From NCBI GenBank assembly GCA_036558305.1, contig DATBFX010000502.1:1-7667 (forward strand): a DNA stretch of 7,667 nucleotides, written 5' to 3'. Under the pieces are notes generated by a model, which worked only from the letters and a program-made list of their open reading frames with translations, was not told the DNA's origin and did not search any database. Source of the stretch: DATBFX01 sp036558305 (GTDB lineage: Bacteria > Chloroflexota > Chloroflexia > Thermomicrobiales > UBA6265). Of this stretch, positions 1-6,656 are shown in pieces (position 1 is the stretch's first letter; every line of letters begins with the position of its first letter). The position numbers were made by a program, and so were the translations under genes.

Positions 1-865
1 GGGTGTGGAGGTGGTCGACGGAGTTGTGCCCCATCGCGACGAGATCGAACCCTTCCAGGAGTTTTAGCGTCTGCAACCACTGGATCGCACTCGACGGCGG
101 CGGCGGACCGTAGACGGCGTAGTCTCGATAGCGGATGCCGATCGGCGCGACCCATTCGACGGTCAGGTCGGCGAGGTCCCGCGCGGTGAGGAGACCGCCG
201 TTTTCCTGACAGAATCGGACGATCTTGTCGCCGATCTCACCCCGGTAGAACGCGCTCGGTCCGCCCTCGACGAGTGCGCGGAACGTACGCGCCAGGTCAG
301 GTTGCTTGCGAAGTTGACCGGGTCGCATCGGGCCGCCGTCGGGAAAGAAGAACGCCATCGACGACGGGTGGTCGCGGAGCCACGTCGTATTGAGATTGAC
401 GACTCCGGCCGCGTGGACCGTCACGGGGTGACCCTCCTCGCAGATTTCGATCACGTGCTTGAAGACGCTCGCCCGGTCCATCGTGCCGAAGCGCTCCAAG
501 GCGGCGCACCACCCGGCCGGCGCACCGGGGACCATCGGCGACAGGATGCCGCGGAGAAGCTGCTCGGGACCGGCGAAGACGGAGCGATCGGCGGCGTAGG
601 GACTCCATCCTTGGTAATCCAGGCAGGTGTGGGTCTTCGTCGGCGCGTGGTAGATCTGCATCCAGCCGACTCCGCCGATCCCCGAGAGCCCCATCTCCGT
701 CGCGCCGAGACAGGAGGCGACCGCGACGGCGGCATCGATCGCGTTGCCGCCCTCCATCAACGTGCGCAGCCCGGCGACCGACGCCAGCGGGTGCGCCGAC
801 GACACCATCCCGCGCCGCCCGGTCACCGCCGGCCGGTGCTGTACCCCCGCGTATCGAAATCCCAT
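1..865 (-). CDS. Gamma-glutamyltransferase-like Ntn hydrolase, N-terminal half (3' end outside window)
   Basis: 288 residues are visible. They match the large-subunit (N-terminal) half of the gamma-glutamyltranspeptidase family, which hydrolyses or transfers gamma-glutamyl or related amide groups after autocleavage into two subunits. Family landmarks in order are RGMVSSAHPLAS (18-29), GGNAIDAAVAVAS (39-51), SGIGGVGWM (61-69), VPGAPAGW (112-119), EEGHPVTVHAA (143-153) and YGPPPPSSA (252-260). The catalytic Thr that starts the small subunit would lie beyond base 1, so activity cannot be judged here. The start is the ATG at 865, preceded by a good ribosome binding site. There is no signal peptide, so the protein is probably cytoplasmic, unlike periplasmic E. 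coli Ggt. The place where typical GGTs carry the RExAP motif reads LDYQGWSPYAAD (82-93), without the Arg that binds the gamma-glutamyl carboxylate. The substrate may therefore differ, as in oxamate-amidohydrolase-like members. It is the last visible gene of the unit, 47 bp after the propeller gene. The family call is firm; the substrate is unknown. Confidence 0.92.
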   Translation of the reverse strand, partial: MGFRYAGVQHRPAVTGRRGMVSSAHPLASVAGLRTLMEGGNAIDAAVAVASCLGATEMGLSGIGGVGWMQIYHAPTKTHTCLDYQGWSPYAADRSVFAGPEQLLRGILSPMVPGAPAGWCAALERFGTMDRASVFKHVIEICEEGHPVTVHAAGVVNLNTTWLRDHPSSMAFFFPDGGPMRPGQLRKQPDLARTFRALVEGGPSAFYRGEIGDKIVRFCQENGGLLTARDLADLTVEWVAPIGIRYRDYAVYGPPPPSSAIQWLQTLKLLEGFDLVAMGHNSVDHLHT

Positions 866-871
866 CCGGCA

Positions 872-878
872 CCTCTCT
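872..878 (-). promoter_or_regulatory. Ribosome binding site of the GGT-like gene
   Basis: On the minus strand the bases read AGAGAGG, within GGAGAGAGGT, ending 6 bases before the ATG at 865. It is the only plausible Shine-Dalgarno sequence in the 47-bp gap and it fixes the start. An ATG at 893 in the same gap is out of frame. Confidence 0.6.
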
Positions 879-912
879 CCGCGTTGCGAACATCCGCCGG
901 TTTCGGCGCGGT

Positions 913-1842
913 TCAGCCCGGCGCCGAATCCAGGTCGTAAAACTCGGCCAATTGCCAACTGCGCGCGCGGTCGACCGACCGGGCGATGCCCCCCTCGGCG
1001 AGACAGGCAAGCGCGACCTCTTCGGAGGGCCCCGCCGCGAACGCCAGAGCGAACACGGGAGCGGTCTCGCCGACCCGGTGCCAGCTCTGACCCGCGTCGA
1101 CGGAGCGGACAATTCCCTCGGCCGTTGCCGCCAGGACCAGCCCCGGCGTCGCCGACCACGCCACCGCCGTGATTCCGCAGTCACCGAGGGATGCGACCGC
1201 GGCCCAGGTGTTGCCGCCGTCTGACGACCGCACGAGTCCGTCCTCCTCGGTCCCCGCCAGCACGACGCCCGTCTCGTCGAAATCCGGGGCGAAGGCGACG
1301 CATTGGACGGCCGGTTCCCCGGCCGGCGACGAGAGCGGGCGCCACGCCCGCCCGCCGTTGCGCGTCCGGTAGAGACCGCTCGCGGTTCCGGCGAAGCCGG
1401 TGTTGTCCGCGCCGAACGCGGGCGACAGGGCGAGGCAGAGGATCTCCAGGTCAAGTAGCCCGGCGATCGCGCTCTGCCACCGGTTGCCGCCGTCGACCGA
1501 GCGCAGGATGCCATCGGTCTCGGTGCCGGCGAGGGCGATAGCGTCGCCGGTCCGGTCGCGGTCCGATGCGAGTGCGGTGATCGGACTGCCGACGAGCGTC
1601 GTCGCCCACGACGCGCCGCCGTCCGTGGATCGCCGCACGCCGCCCGCACCGCCGGCGAGGAGTACGGCGGAGCCGTCTGGTGCTTCCAATGCGGCGAGCG
1701 CTGGCGCGACGACCGGTGGACCGTCGAGCGGACGCCAGGTGGCGCCGGCGTCGAGGGACCGGCAGAGACCGCGGGAGGTGGCGGCGATCAGCCGGTGGCC
1801 GAGCGACATGAGACCGTACGCGGCGAGACCGGGTGCGGTCAC
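913..1842 (-). CDS. Asp-box (BNR) seven-bladed beta-propeller protein, sialidase/Ycf48-like fold
   Basis: This 309-residue protein consists almost entirely of Asp-box repeats (pattern S-x-D-x-G-x-x-W). Seven boxes are visible: 28-36 RSLDAGATW, 71-79 RSTDGGASW, 114-122 RSVDGGNRW, 159-167 RTRNGGRAW, 205-213 RSSDGGNTW, 246-254 RSVDAGQSW and 288-296 RSVDRARSW. They are 41-46 residues apart, the spacing expected of one propeller blade each, so a single seven-bladed propeller fits the whole length. Asp boxes sit on blade turns and are structural; they occur in sialidases, VPS10-type proteins and the photosystem assembly factor Ycf48, so they do not show enzymatic activity. I see no sialidase arginine triad or FRIP motif, no signal peptide and no membrane segment. 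The GTG start at 1842 overlaps the stop of the chaperonin gene by 4 bp (GTGA), implying translational coupling; no clear Shine-Dalgarno precedes it. An ATG at 1809 (MSLGHRL) is a less likely alternative start. The fold is confident; the function is unknown, and a scaffold or binding role is possible. Confidence 0.9.
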   Translation of the reverse strand: MTAPGLAAYGLMSLGHRLIAATSRGLCRSLDAGATWRPLDGPPVVAPALAALEAPDGSAVLLAGGAGGVRRSTDGGASWATTLVGSPITALASDRDRTGDAIALAGTETDGILRSVDGGNRWQSAIAGLLDLEILCLALSPAFGADNTGFAGTASGLYRTRNGGRAWRPLSSPAGEPAVQCVAFAPDFDETGVVLAGTEEDGLVRSSDGGNTWAAVASLGDCGITAVAWSATPGLVLAATAEGIVRSVDAGQSWHRVGETAPVFALAFAAGPSEEVALACLAEGGIARSVDRARSWQLAEFYDLDSAPG

Positions 1843-3428
1843 GGCGTCGCCGCCATCGACGGTGCCGGGCTACGGACGAGGGTCTCGGTGAGGAGGGTGG
1901 TGACGGCCGAGCTGACGCTGGTCTCGATCACCCGACGCAGCACCAAGAACGCGTCGAGGATGCCGCTCCCCCAGGGATCGACCCATTCCCGACGGACGGC
2001 GTCGTACACGAGGTCCGGCGAATATCGATGCGCGTCGTACACGATCGTCGCGTTTTCGACGCCGGCGTTGTCCGCGATCGCCCGCAGCGGCGCTTCGAGT
2101 GCCCGCGCGAGGAGTCGCGCCCCGACCGCTTCGTCGCCCGCGAGATCTAACTGCTCGATCGCCCGCGCGGCGAAGATCAGTCCGCCACCGCCGCCGGGCA
2201 CGACGCCTTCCCGCAGCGCGGCGCGACCGGAGGCAATTGCCGTCTCGATGCGCAGTTTGCGCTCGTCGCGTTCGCGGGTCGTCCGGCCGCCGACGCGGAC
2301 GATCGCCGCGATACCGGCGAGGCGGCCAATCCGGTCGCGCAGCGTCGCGCGCGCGTCGTCGTTCTCGGCCCGTTCCAACTCCGCGCGAACCTCGGCGAGT
2401 CTGGCGCGGATCGCCGCGCGGTCGCCGCGCCCTCCGATCACGCCGGTCATACCGCGCGTCGCCCACGCTTGCCGGGCGGTGCCCAGATCGGCCGGTTGGA
2501 GATCGCGGAGACGGTCTCCCTGCGCCCGGCGCAGGAACCGTGCCCCGACCAGCAGCGCGATTTCGTCGAGAGCCCGATCTTGCACCCCCGACGAAGGCGG
2601 CGCCTTCACCGCGAGGAGACCACGCTCGCGGTTGGCCACGAGCACGGCGAGTGCGGCCTCCTGCAGCGAGGGCGCGATGATCAAGAGCGGTCGCTTCGCC
2701 TCGACGGCGTAGTCCAGGGCCGGCACCAGATCGTCAGCACTCGCCGGTGTCAGATCGGAGACGAGTACGAGCGGATTGTCCAGCGTGGCCGTCGCGCGAT
2801 CGTCGGCGAGCAGGTAGGGCGAGGCGCAACCCGCGTCCCAGCGGATGCCTTCGACGAACTCGCATCCGGTGTCCGCACTGCGCCCGTCGCGGACGAGGAG
2901 GACCCCATCGGCGCCGACGGCCTCCAGTGCCTCCCCCAGGAGCATCGCCGTCGCGCGATCCGGTAGGGAACCGGCGATCACGGCCGCGATCTCTCGCGGA
3001 AACTCGATCGGACGCGCCAGCGAGCACAGGGCCGCGATCGCGGTCTGCGACGCCCGCTCGATACCCCGTCCCAGCGCGAGCGGATCGCCGCCGGCGGCGA
3101 CGTAGTTGACGGCGCCCTCGATGAGCCGGCGGGCGAGGACGGCCGCGGTGGCCCCGCCGTCGCCGACCGCCTCGTGGACGCGCCAGACGACGTGGCGCAG
3201 CAGCATCGCACCCATATTCTCGAAGGGGTCGCCGATCGCGATCGTGCGCCGCGCGATCGTCGCCGCGTCGTCGAGGACCTCGGGTACGCCGGTGCCGCCG
3301 ATCGGCGCGACCGCCACGGTCCGTGCCGTCGGCCCCAGCGTCGGCGCCACCGCGGCCGCCATCGCGGCCAGCCCGCGGACGAGCGCGGCCCGGGCGTCGT
3401 TTCCCGCGAGAACCGCCTGTCCGCGCAT
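1839..3428 (-). CDS. Divergent GroEL/HSP60-family (group I) chaperonin paralog
   Basis: The 529 residues align with GroEL end to end: equatorial, intermediate and apical domains, then back. Landmarks are GNDAR (9-13, same numbering as GroEL), TLGP (30-33), FENMG (69-73), GDG (89-91), EGIRWDAGCASPYLL (193-207), KRPLLIIA (245-252), AVKAP (273-277), EGVVPGGGGGL (407-417) and GILD (489-492). GroEL is an ATP-driven double-ring folding machine working with GroES in the cytoplasm; no groES is visible here. This copy is unusual. The catalytic Asp398 position is Thr396 (context RIETAI), the GDGTTT loop reads GDGGAT, the K-G after TLGP is T-A, and the apical Tyr199 and Phe204 positions are Cys201 and Leu206. 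The C-terminus ends SMAATP, without the Gly-Gly-Met tail. Asp52 (as Asp54), Asp87 (Asp90) and Asp495 (Asp492) equivalents appear kept. The ATG at 3428 is chosen because the GroEL numbering matches there; the open frame upstream to 3533 overlaps the previous gene and encodes low-complexity Arg/Trp residues. The start lies 10 bp after the oxidoreductase stop, with no clear Shine-Dalgarno. It is probably a specialised paralog, not the housekeeping GroEL. Confidence 0.92.
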   Translation of the reverse strand: MRGQAVLAGNDARAALVRGLAAMAAAVAPTLGPTARTVAVAPIGGTGVPEVLDDAATIARRTIAIGDPFENMGAMLLRHVVWRVHEAVGDGGATAAVLARRLIEGAVNYVAAGGDPLALGRGIERASQTAIAALCSLARPIEFPREIAAVIAGSLPDRATAMLLGEALEAVGADGVLLVRDGRSADTGCEFVEGIRWDAGCASPYLLADDRATATLDNPLVLVSDLTPASADDLVPALDYAVEAKRPLLIIAPSLQEAALAVLVANRERGLLAVKAPPSSGVQDRALDEIALLVGARFLRRAQGDRLRDLQPADLGTARQAWATRGMTGVIGGRGDRAAIRARLAEVRAELERAENDDARATLRDRIGRLAGIAAIVRVGGRTTRERDERKLRIETAIASGRAALREGVVPGGGGGLIFAARAIEQLDLAGDEAVGARLLARALEAPLRAIADNAGVENATIVYDAHRYSPDLVYDAVRREWVDPWGSGILDAFLVLRRVIETSVSSAVTTLLTETLVRSPAPSMAATP

Positions 3429-3438
3429 CCGCGGGCGT

Positions 3439-4464
3439 TCACGCGGTCGTGGTCGCGGGGGCAATTGCCCGGCCCTCCTCTCCCGCCCGCACCAGCGCCA
3501 ACGCCACCGCCAAACCGTGGCGAACGTCCGCAAGCGGGACCTGTTCGTTCGGACGGCCAGCCCGAATACTCGTGATGAACGAGATCATCTGATCGCGAAA
3601 GGCGCCCGCGACCTCCGCGCCGATCGCGGGGCTGTAGAAGGGGTCGAGCACCTCGTACCCCGATGCCGACCAGGTCGCGGCCGGCGCGCGGCTCAAGTCG
3701 ATACGGGCGGTGCCTCTAGTCCCGACGACGCTCAGCGCGTCGTCCGTGAAAACACCGCCCTCGACGGGCGCCAGCCAACTCGTTTCGAGCACACCGACCG
3801 CGCCCGAGGCGAATTCGAGGATACCCCAGACCAGATCCGGTGTCGGACCGGGGTTGATCGTCCGCGTCACCGCCGAGACCCGGATGACGCGCGAGCGGGT
3901 CAGCCAGAGCATCACGTCGATGTCGAGGATGCCGGTTTCCAGGACCGGGTGCGTGCGCCGGTAGCGCGCGACCGCCCGGCCCGGACGGTTGCGTCGCGTG
4001 TGGAGCGAGGCGATCTCGCCGAGTTGCCCCGCGTGGACACGCGCCGCGATCCCTCGGTAGAGCGGGGCAAAACGGAGCAGGTGCCCGACCAGGAGTTGTC
4101 GCCCGGCGCGCGCGGCGGTGGCGATCAGCACATCCGCTTCGTCCAGGTTCGTGGCCAGCGGTTTCTCGACGATCACGTGTTTGCCCGTTTCGAGCGCCGC
4201 TCGCGCGGGGACCGTGTGGTCCGCCTCGGCCGTGACCACGCAGACGACGTCGATCTCGGCGTCGCGCGCGAACTCGCTAGGGTCGTCGTACCAGCGCGGC
4301 ACGTCGTAGCGCGCCGCGAGTTCCCGGGCGCGGGCGGCCGAACGCGAGCAGACGGCGACGGTCTGGAGGTCCAGCACGTCGCGCAGCTCGGCGAGACTCG
4401 CCAGGTAGACCACCCCGAACTCGCCGAGACCGATCACGCCGAACCGCAGCGTCTCCCGTCCCAT
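3439..4464 (-). CDS. Gfo/Idh/MocA-family oxidoreductase with altered catalytic motif
   Basis: This 341-residue protein has the usual family size and layout: an N-terminal NAD(P)-binding Rossmann fold followed by an alpha/beta substrate domain. The dinucleotide motif is VIGLGEFG (10-17). The catalytic-lysine motif is EKPLA (100-104), preceded by GKHVIV. LVGHLLRF (125-132) and the closing helix DQMISFITSIRAG (291-303) are typical. Family members oxidise or reduce sugars, inositols or glycosides with a bound or exchangeable nicotinamide cofactor. The segment that normally carries the D-x-x-x-H catalytic pair (Asp172/His176 in Bacillus inositol dehydrogenase) reads ETGILDIDVMLWL (176-188): Asp is Glu176 and His is Leu180 (codon CTC, one base from CAC). 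Activity may be altered or lost. The ATG at 4464 lies 2 bp after the preceding stop with no Shine-Dalgarno seen, so translation probably depends on reinitiation from the gene before it. The 3' end is 10 bp from the chaperonin start. The substrate cannot be told. Confidence 0.9.
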   Translation of the reverse strand: MGRETLRFGVIGLGEFGVVYLASLAELRDVLDLQTVAVCSRSAARARELAARYDVPRWYDDPSEFARDAEIDVVCVVTAEADHTVPARAALETGKHVIVEKPLATNLDEADVLIATAARAGRQLLVGHLLRFAPLYRGIAARVHAGQLGEIASLHTRRNRPGRAVARYRRTHPVLETGILDIDVMLWLTRSRVIRVSAVTRTINPGPTPDLVWGILEFASGAVGVLETSWLAPVEGGVFTDDALSVVGTRGTARIDLSRAPAATWSASGYEVLDPFYSPAIGAEVAGAFRDQMISFITSIRAGRPNEQVPLADVRHGLAVALALVRAGEEGRAIAPATTTA

Positions 4465-4466
4465 GC

Positions 4467-5582
4467 TCAGACGGGGTTCTGCCGGATCGGCACGGTGCGG
4501 CCCTCGCGGGCAGATTGATACGTCGCGTCGACCACCTCCATGACCCGTAGGTTGTCGATGGCGGTGACCGGCGGCGGGCTGTTCGTCTCGATTGCGTGGA
4601 CGAACGCCCGCGTCAACTCGCGCAAGGCATCGACCCAGTGTTCGGGCACCGAGTACTCGATCACATCGGCCCCGAGCGACGGGGCACCCCAGACCTTCAT
4701 CTTCGGTTCGGGGCGGATGGAGTAGGAGATGCCGCCGTTCTCGCAGGCGATCACGACGTCGAGCCGGATTTGATCGGAGATGGCGTCGGAGGCGATCAGC
4801 GCGGTCCCGCCGTTGCTGAGGAGGTAGTGGGCGACGCCGTAGTCCTCGACATCGAACTGCGGATAGCGCAGCTTGCGCATGTCGGCGAGCACTTCGACGA
4901 ACTCGACGCCGAACAACCAGCGCGTGAGGTCGATCGGGTGGTCGCCGTGCGTCAGCCAGCCGCCACCCGGCGTCGCCGCCGCGTCGGTCCAATCCGAGAG
5001 CAGCGTCTCTTCCCACTCGCTCTTGCGGATCGAACCGGTGTTGTAGGCGCAGTAGAGGTGGAACGGTTTGCCGAGTTCGCCCGTCTCCATCACCCGCTTC
5101 ATCAGGTTCCAGGTGCGCCAGAAGCGGAAGTTGTAGCCCCCCATCAGCAAGACGCCCGCGTCGCGGCAGGCCCGGATCATCTCCAGACCTTCGGCGGCGG
5201 ACATCGCCATCGGCTTGTCCGATAGAACGTGCTTGCCCGCGCCCGCCAGCGCCTTGGCGATCTGGCAGCGCCGGCTGGTCCGCGCGGTGATGACGGCTCC
5301 CTGGATGTCCGAATGGACGAACTCGTCGAGACTGCCGTACCCCTTGGCGCCCGTCAACTCGACCAGTCGTTCCAGGTGGCGCGGTTCGTCGTCCCAGACG
5401 GCGGTGATGTTCAGAAAGTCGACTCCCTTGAGGGACTCGCAGAAGTTGATGGCGTGCGGCCAGAGATCGTACCCCGCCACGCCGAACCGGAAAGCCCCCT
5501 CGTGGCGGGTGGTCCCCGCGCCCCGGCCGCCGCCGATCCGCTCGCCGGTGACCTCGTCGAACCGCTCAGCATCAGCCGACAT
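4467..5582 (-). CDS. Gfo/Idh/MocA-family oxidoreductase with N-terminal extension and degenerate glycine motif
   Basis: This is a 371-residue protein. About 30 polar, Gly/Arg-rich residues precede the Rossmann fold, which begins FRFGVAG (31-37). The glycine motif is atypical: GYDLWPHA (37-44) keeps only the first Gly of GxGxxG. Downstream, GKHVLSDKPMAMS (116-128) contains the DKP version of the EKP lysine motif. GGGWLTHGDHPIDLTRWLFG (206-225) is the GG...H-x-x-D-L region, with His215 and Asp218 kept but no Asp four residues before His215 (Thr211 there). The C-terminal VPEHWVDALRELTRAF (312-327) is the usual family helix. The expected role is NAD(P)-dependent oxidation of a sugar or sugar derivative. 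The ATG at 5582 has GAGG nine bases upstream and overlaps the previous gene's end by 11 bp; a GTG at 5597 is an in-frame alternative adding five residues. Compared with its three neighbours it is the most distant in motif sequence. The substrate is unknown. Confidence 0.9.
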   Translation of the reverse strand: MSADAERFDEVTGERIGGGRGAGTTRHEGAFRFGVAGYDLWPHAINFCESLKGVDFLNITAVWDDEPRHLERLVELTGAKGYGSLDEFVHSDIQGAVITARTSRRCQIAKALAGAGKHVLSDKPMAMSAAEGLEMIRACRDAGVLLMGGYNFRFWRTWNLMKRVMETGELGKPFHLYCAYNTGSIRKSEWEETLLSDWTDAAATPGGGWLTHGDHPIDLTRWLFGVEFVEVLADMRKLRYPQFDVEDYGVAHYLLSNGGTALIASDAISDQIRLDVVIACENGGISYSIRPEPKMKVWGAPSLGADVIEYSVPEHWVDALRELTRAFVHAIETNSPPPVTAIDNLRVMEVVDATYQSAREGRTVPIRQNPV

Positions 5583-6645
5583 CGTCGCTCGCCTCACTCA
5601 GCTTCACCGGCGCCAGGTGCTTGACGGACAACTCGATGGCGCGCTCCAGGCGGAGCGCCGCGATCCCGTCCGCGATCGTCGCCCCGGGCGTACCGCCGTC
5701 GCGCACCCGCTCGACGAAGTCGCGCAACTCGCCCACGAAACCGTGGAGATCGAGACTGTTCTGGTCGTCGGCCGGTCGGATGTCCTCCGGCTCCCAGTAG
5801 TAGGTGGGCGAATCGTCGGGGAGGAACCCGATCACGCGTCGCCAGTTCTCGACGAAGACCCGGCCGCCGACCCCGGTCACCGCCACGCGTTCGCCCTGGT
5901 TGATATGGGCGCCTTCCAGGCAGTTGATGTTGACCAGACCGACCGCGCCGTTCGCGAACCGGAGCACGACCGCATAGCCATCGAGACCGAATCCCCGGCT
6001 GACCTTCTCGGCGAAGACCGATTCGATCTCGCCCATGAAAAACCGGGGAAGGTCGAGGTGGTGGGTGGCAAAGCCGTTCAGAAAGCGATAAACGTCGATC
6101 GGATACTGGCCGTAGGTGTAGCGCGACTCCCACACCGACGGCTCGCCGAACGCCTCCTGCTGGATGAATGTCTTGGCCCGCCGGTACGGTTGCGAGAATC
6201 GCTTCATGTAACCGACCGCGAGCAGCTTGCCGGCCTGCTTCGCGGCCTGCGCCATCGCTTCCGCCGCCGCGATCGACTCCGCGGGTGGTTTTTCCACCCA
6301 GACGTGGGTGCCCATCTCCAGGCAGTCGATCGCCGTTTGTGCCTGGCGCTTCGGGTGCATGCAAACGATCACCGCGTCCGGCTGTTCGGCCGCGATCATC
6401 TCGCGGTGGTCGGTGTAGACCGCGTCGACGTGGTGAAAGGCGGCGACGCGCTCGGCGAGGTCGCGTTTGTGATCCGCCAGCGCCACCAGGCGAGCCAGCA
6501 GCGGCGGTTGCGACCGTCCCTCCTGAGTCAGCACCAGCGCCGGCAACCCGGCCGGCGACCCGCCGAAAGCGGCCCGCAGGCTGGGATAGAGACTCATCCG
6601 GGCGTGTTCGCCGCAGCCGACGAACGCGACGCGCAAGGGTTCCAC
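5572..6645 (-). CDS. Gfo/Idh/MocA-family oxidoreductase, paralog of the preceding gene
   Basis: The 357-residue protein starts directly with a Rossmann strand and dinucleotide motif, VAFVGCGEHA (6-15). Further motifs are YTDHREM (77-83), WVEKPPAES (116-124, with Lys119 as the expected catalytic Lys), GYMKRFSQPY (145-154), ATHHLDLPRFFMG (193-205) and ANGAVGLVNINCLEG (231-245). This is the normal family architecture for an NAD(P)-dependent sugar or polyol dehydrogenase. It is clearly related to the gene at 6657-7667: the pairs EKPP, MKRFS-PY, HHLDL-RFFMG, NCLE and WEP occur in the same order. It carries a roughly 13-residue longer segment between residues 30 and 55, rich in Leu/Pro/Gln. The start is GTG at 6645 with a strong AGGAGG site; the downstream end overlaps the next gene by 11 bp. 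The substrate cannot be assigned from sequence alone. Confidence 0.92.
   Translation of the reverse strand: MEPLRVAFVGCGEHARMSLYPSLRAAFGGSPAGLPALVLTQEGRSQPPLLARLVALADHKRDLAERVAAFHHVDAVYTDHREMIAAEQPDAVIVCMHPKRQAQTAIDCLEMGTHVWVEKPPAESIAAAEAMAQAAKQAGKLLAVGYMKRFSQPYRRAKTFIQQEAFGEPSVWESRYTYGQYPIDVYRFLNGFATHHLDLPRFFMGEIESVFAEKVSRGFGLDGYAVVLRFANGAVGLVNINCLEGAHINQGERVAVTGVGGRVFVENWRRVIGFLPDDSPTYYWEPEDIRPADDQNSLDLHGFVGELRDFVERVRDGGTPGATIADGIAALRLERAIELSVKHLAPVKLSEASDDVG
5592..5595 (-). promoter_or_regulatory. Probable ribosome binding site for the oxidoreductase starting at 5582
   Basis: The minus strand has GAGG nine bases before the ATG at 5582, inside the 3' coding end of the upstream gene. It favours ATG 5582 over GTG 5597, which would itself overlap this site. 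Confidence 0.45.
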
Positions 6646-6649
6646 GGCC

Positions 6650-6655
6650 CCTCCT
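6650..6655 (-). promoter_or_regulatory. Strong ribosome binding site (AGGAGG) for the oxidoreductase at 6645
   Basis: The minus strand reads TGA-CAGGAGGGGCC-GTG across 6659-6643. The full consensus AGGAGG sits in the 11-bp gap between the stop of the upstream gene and the GTG start, four bases before the GTG. It supports a GTG start at 6645 and is the best Shine-Dalgarno in the window. Confidence 0.75.
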
Positions 6656-6656
6656 G

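Noticed and set aside
895..912. Possible hairpin in the gap between the propeller gene and the GGT-like gene (CCGCCG...CGGCGCGG)
   Set aside because: Imperfect, short, without a T-run and expected by chance in GC-rich sequence; not enough for a terminator or attenuator.
913..1842. Sialidase activity for the Asp-box protein
   Set aside because: Asp boxes are structural; no FRIP motif or catalytic arginine triad is visible.
3484..3516. Repeated CGCCAA/CGCCAC units
   Set aside because: They are codons of the Ala/Leu/Val-rich C-terminal helix (AVALALV) of the oxidoreductase, not a separate repeat array.
3429..3533. N-terminal extension of the chaperonin up to 3533
   Set aside because: It overlaps the oxidoreductase 3' end, encodes low-complexity Arg/Trp/Pro residues, and GroEL numbering matches exactly from the Met at 3428.
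3106..4518. Long plus-strand open frame (470 codons) opposite the oxidoreductase and chaperonin genes
   Set aside because: It lies antisense to well-supported genes, is rich in Arg/Ala/Pro/Asp as expected from mirrored GC-rich codons, has no recognisable domain and joins two unrelated coding regions.
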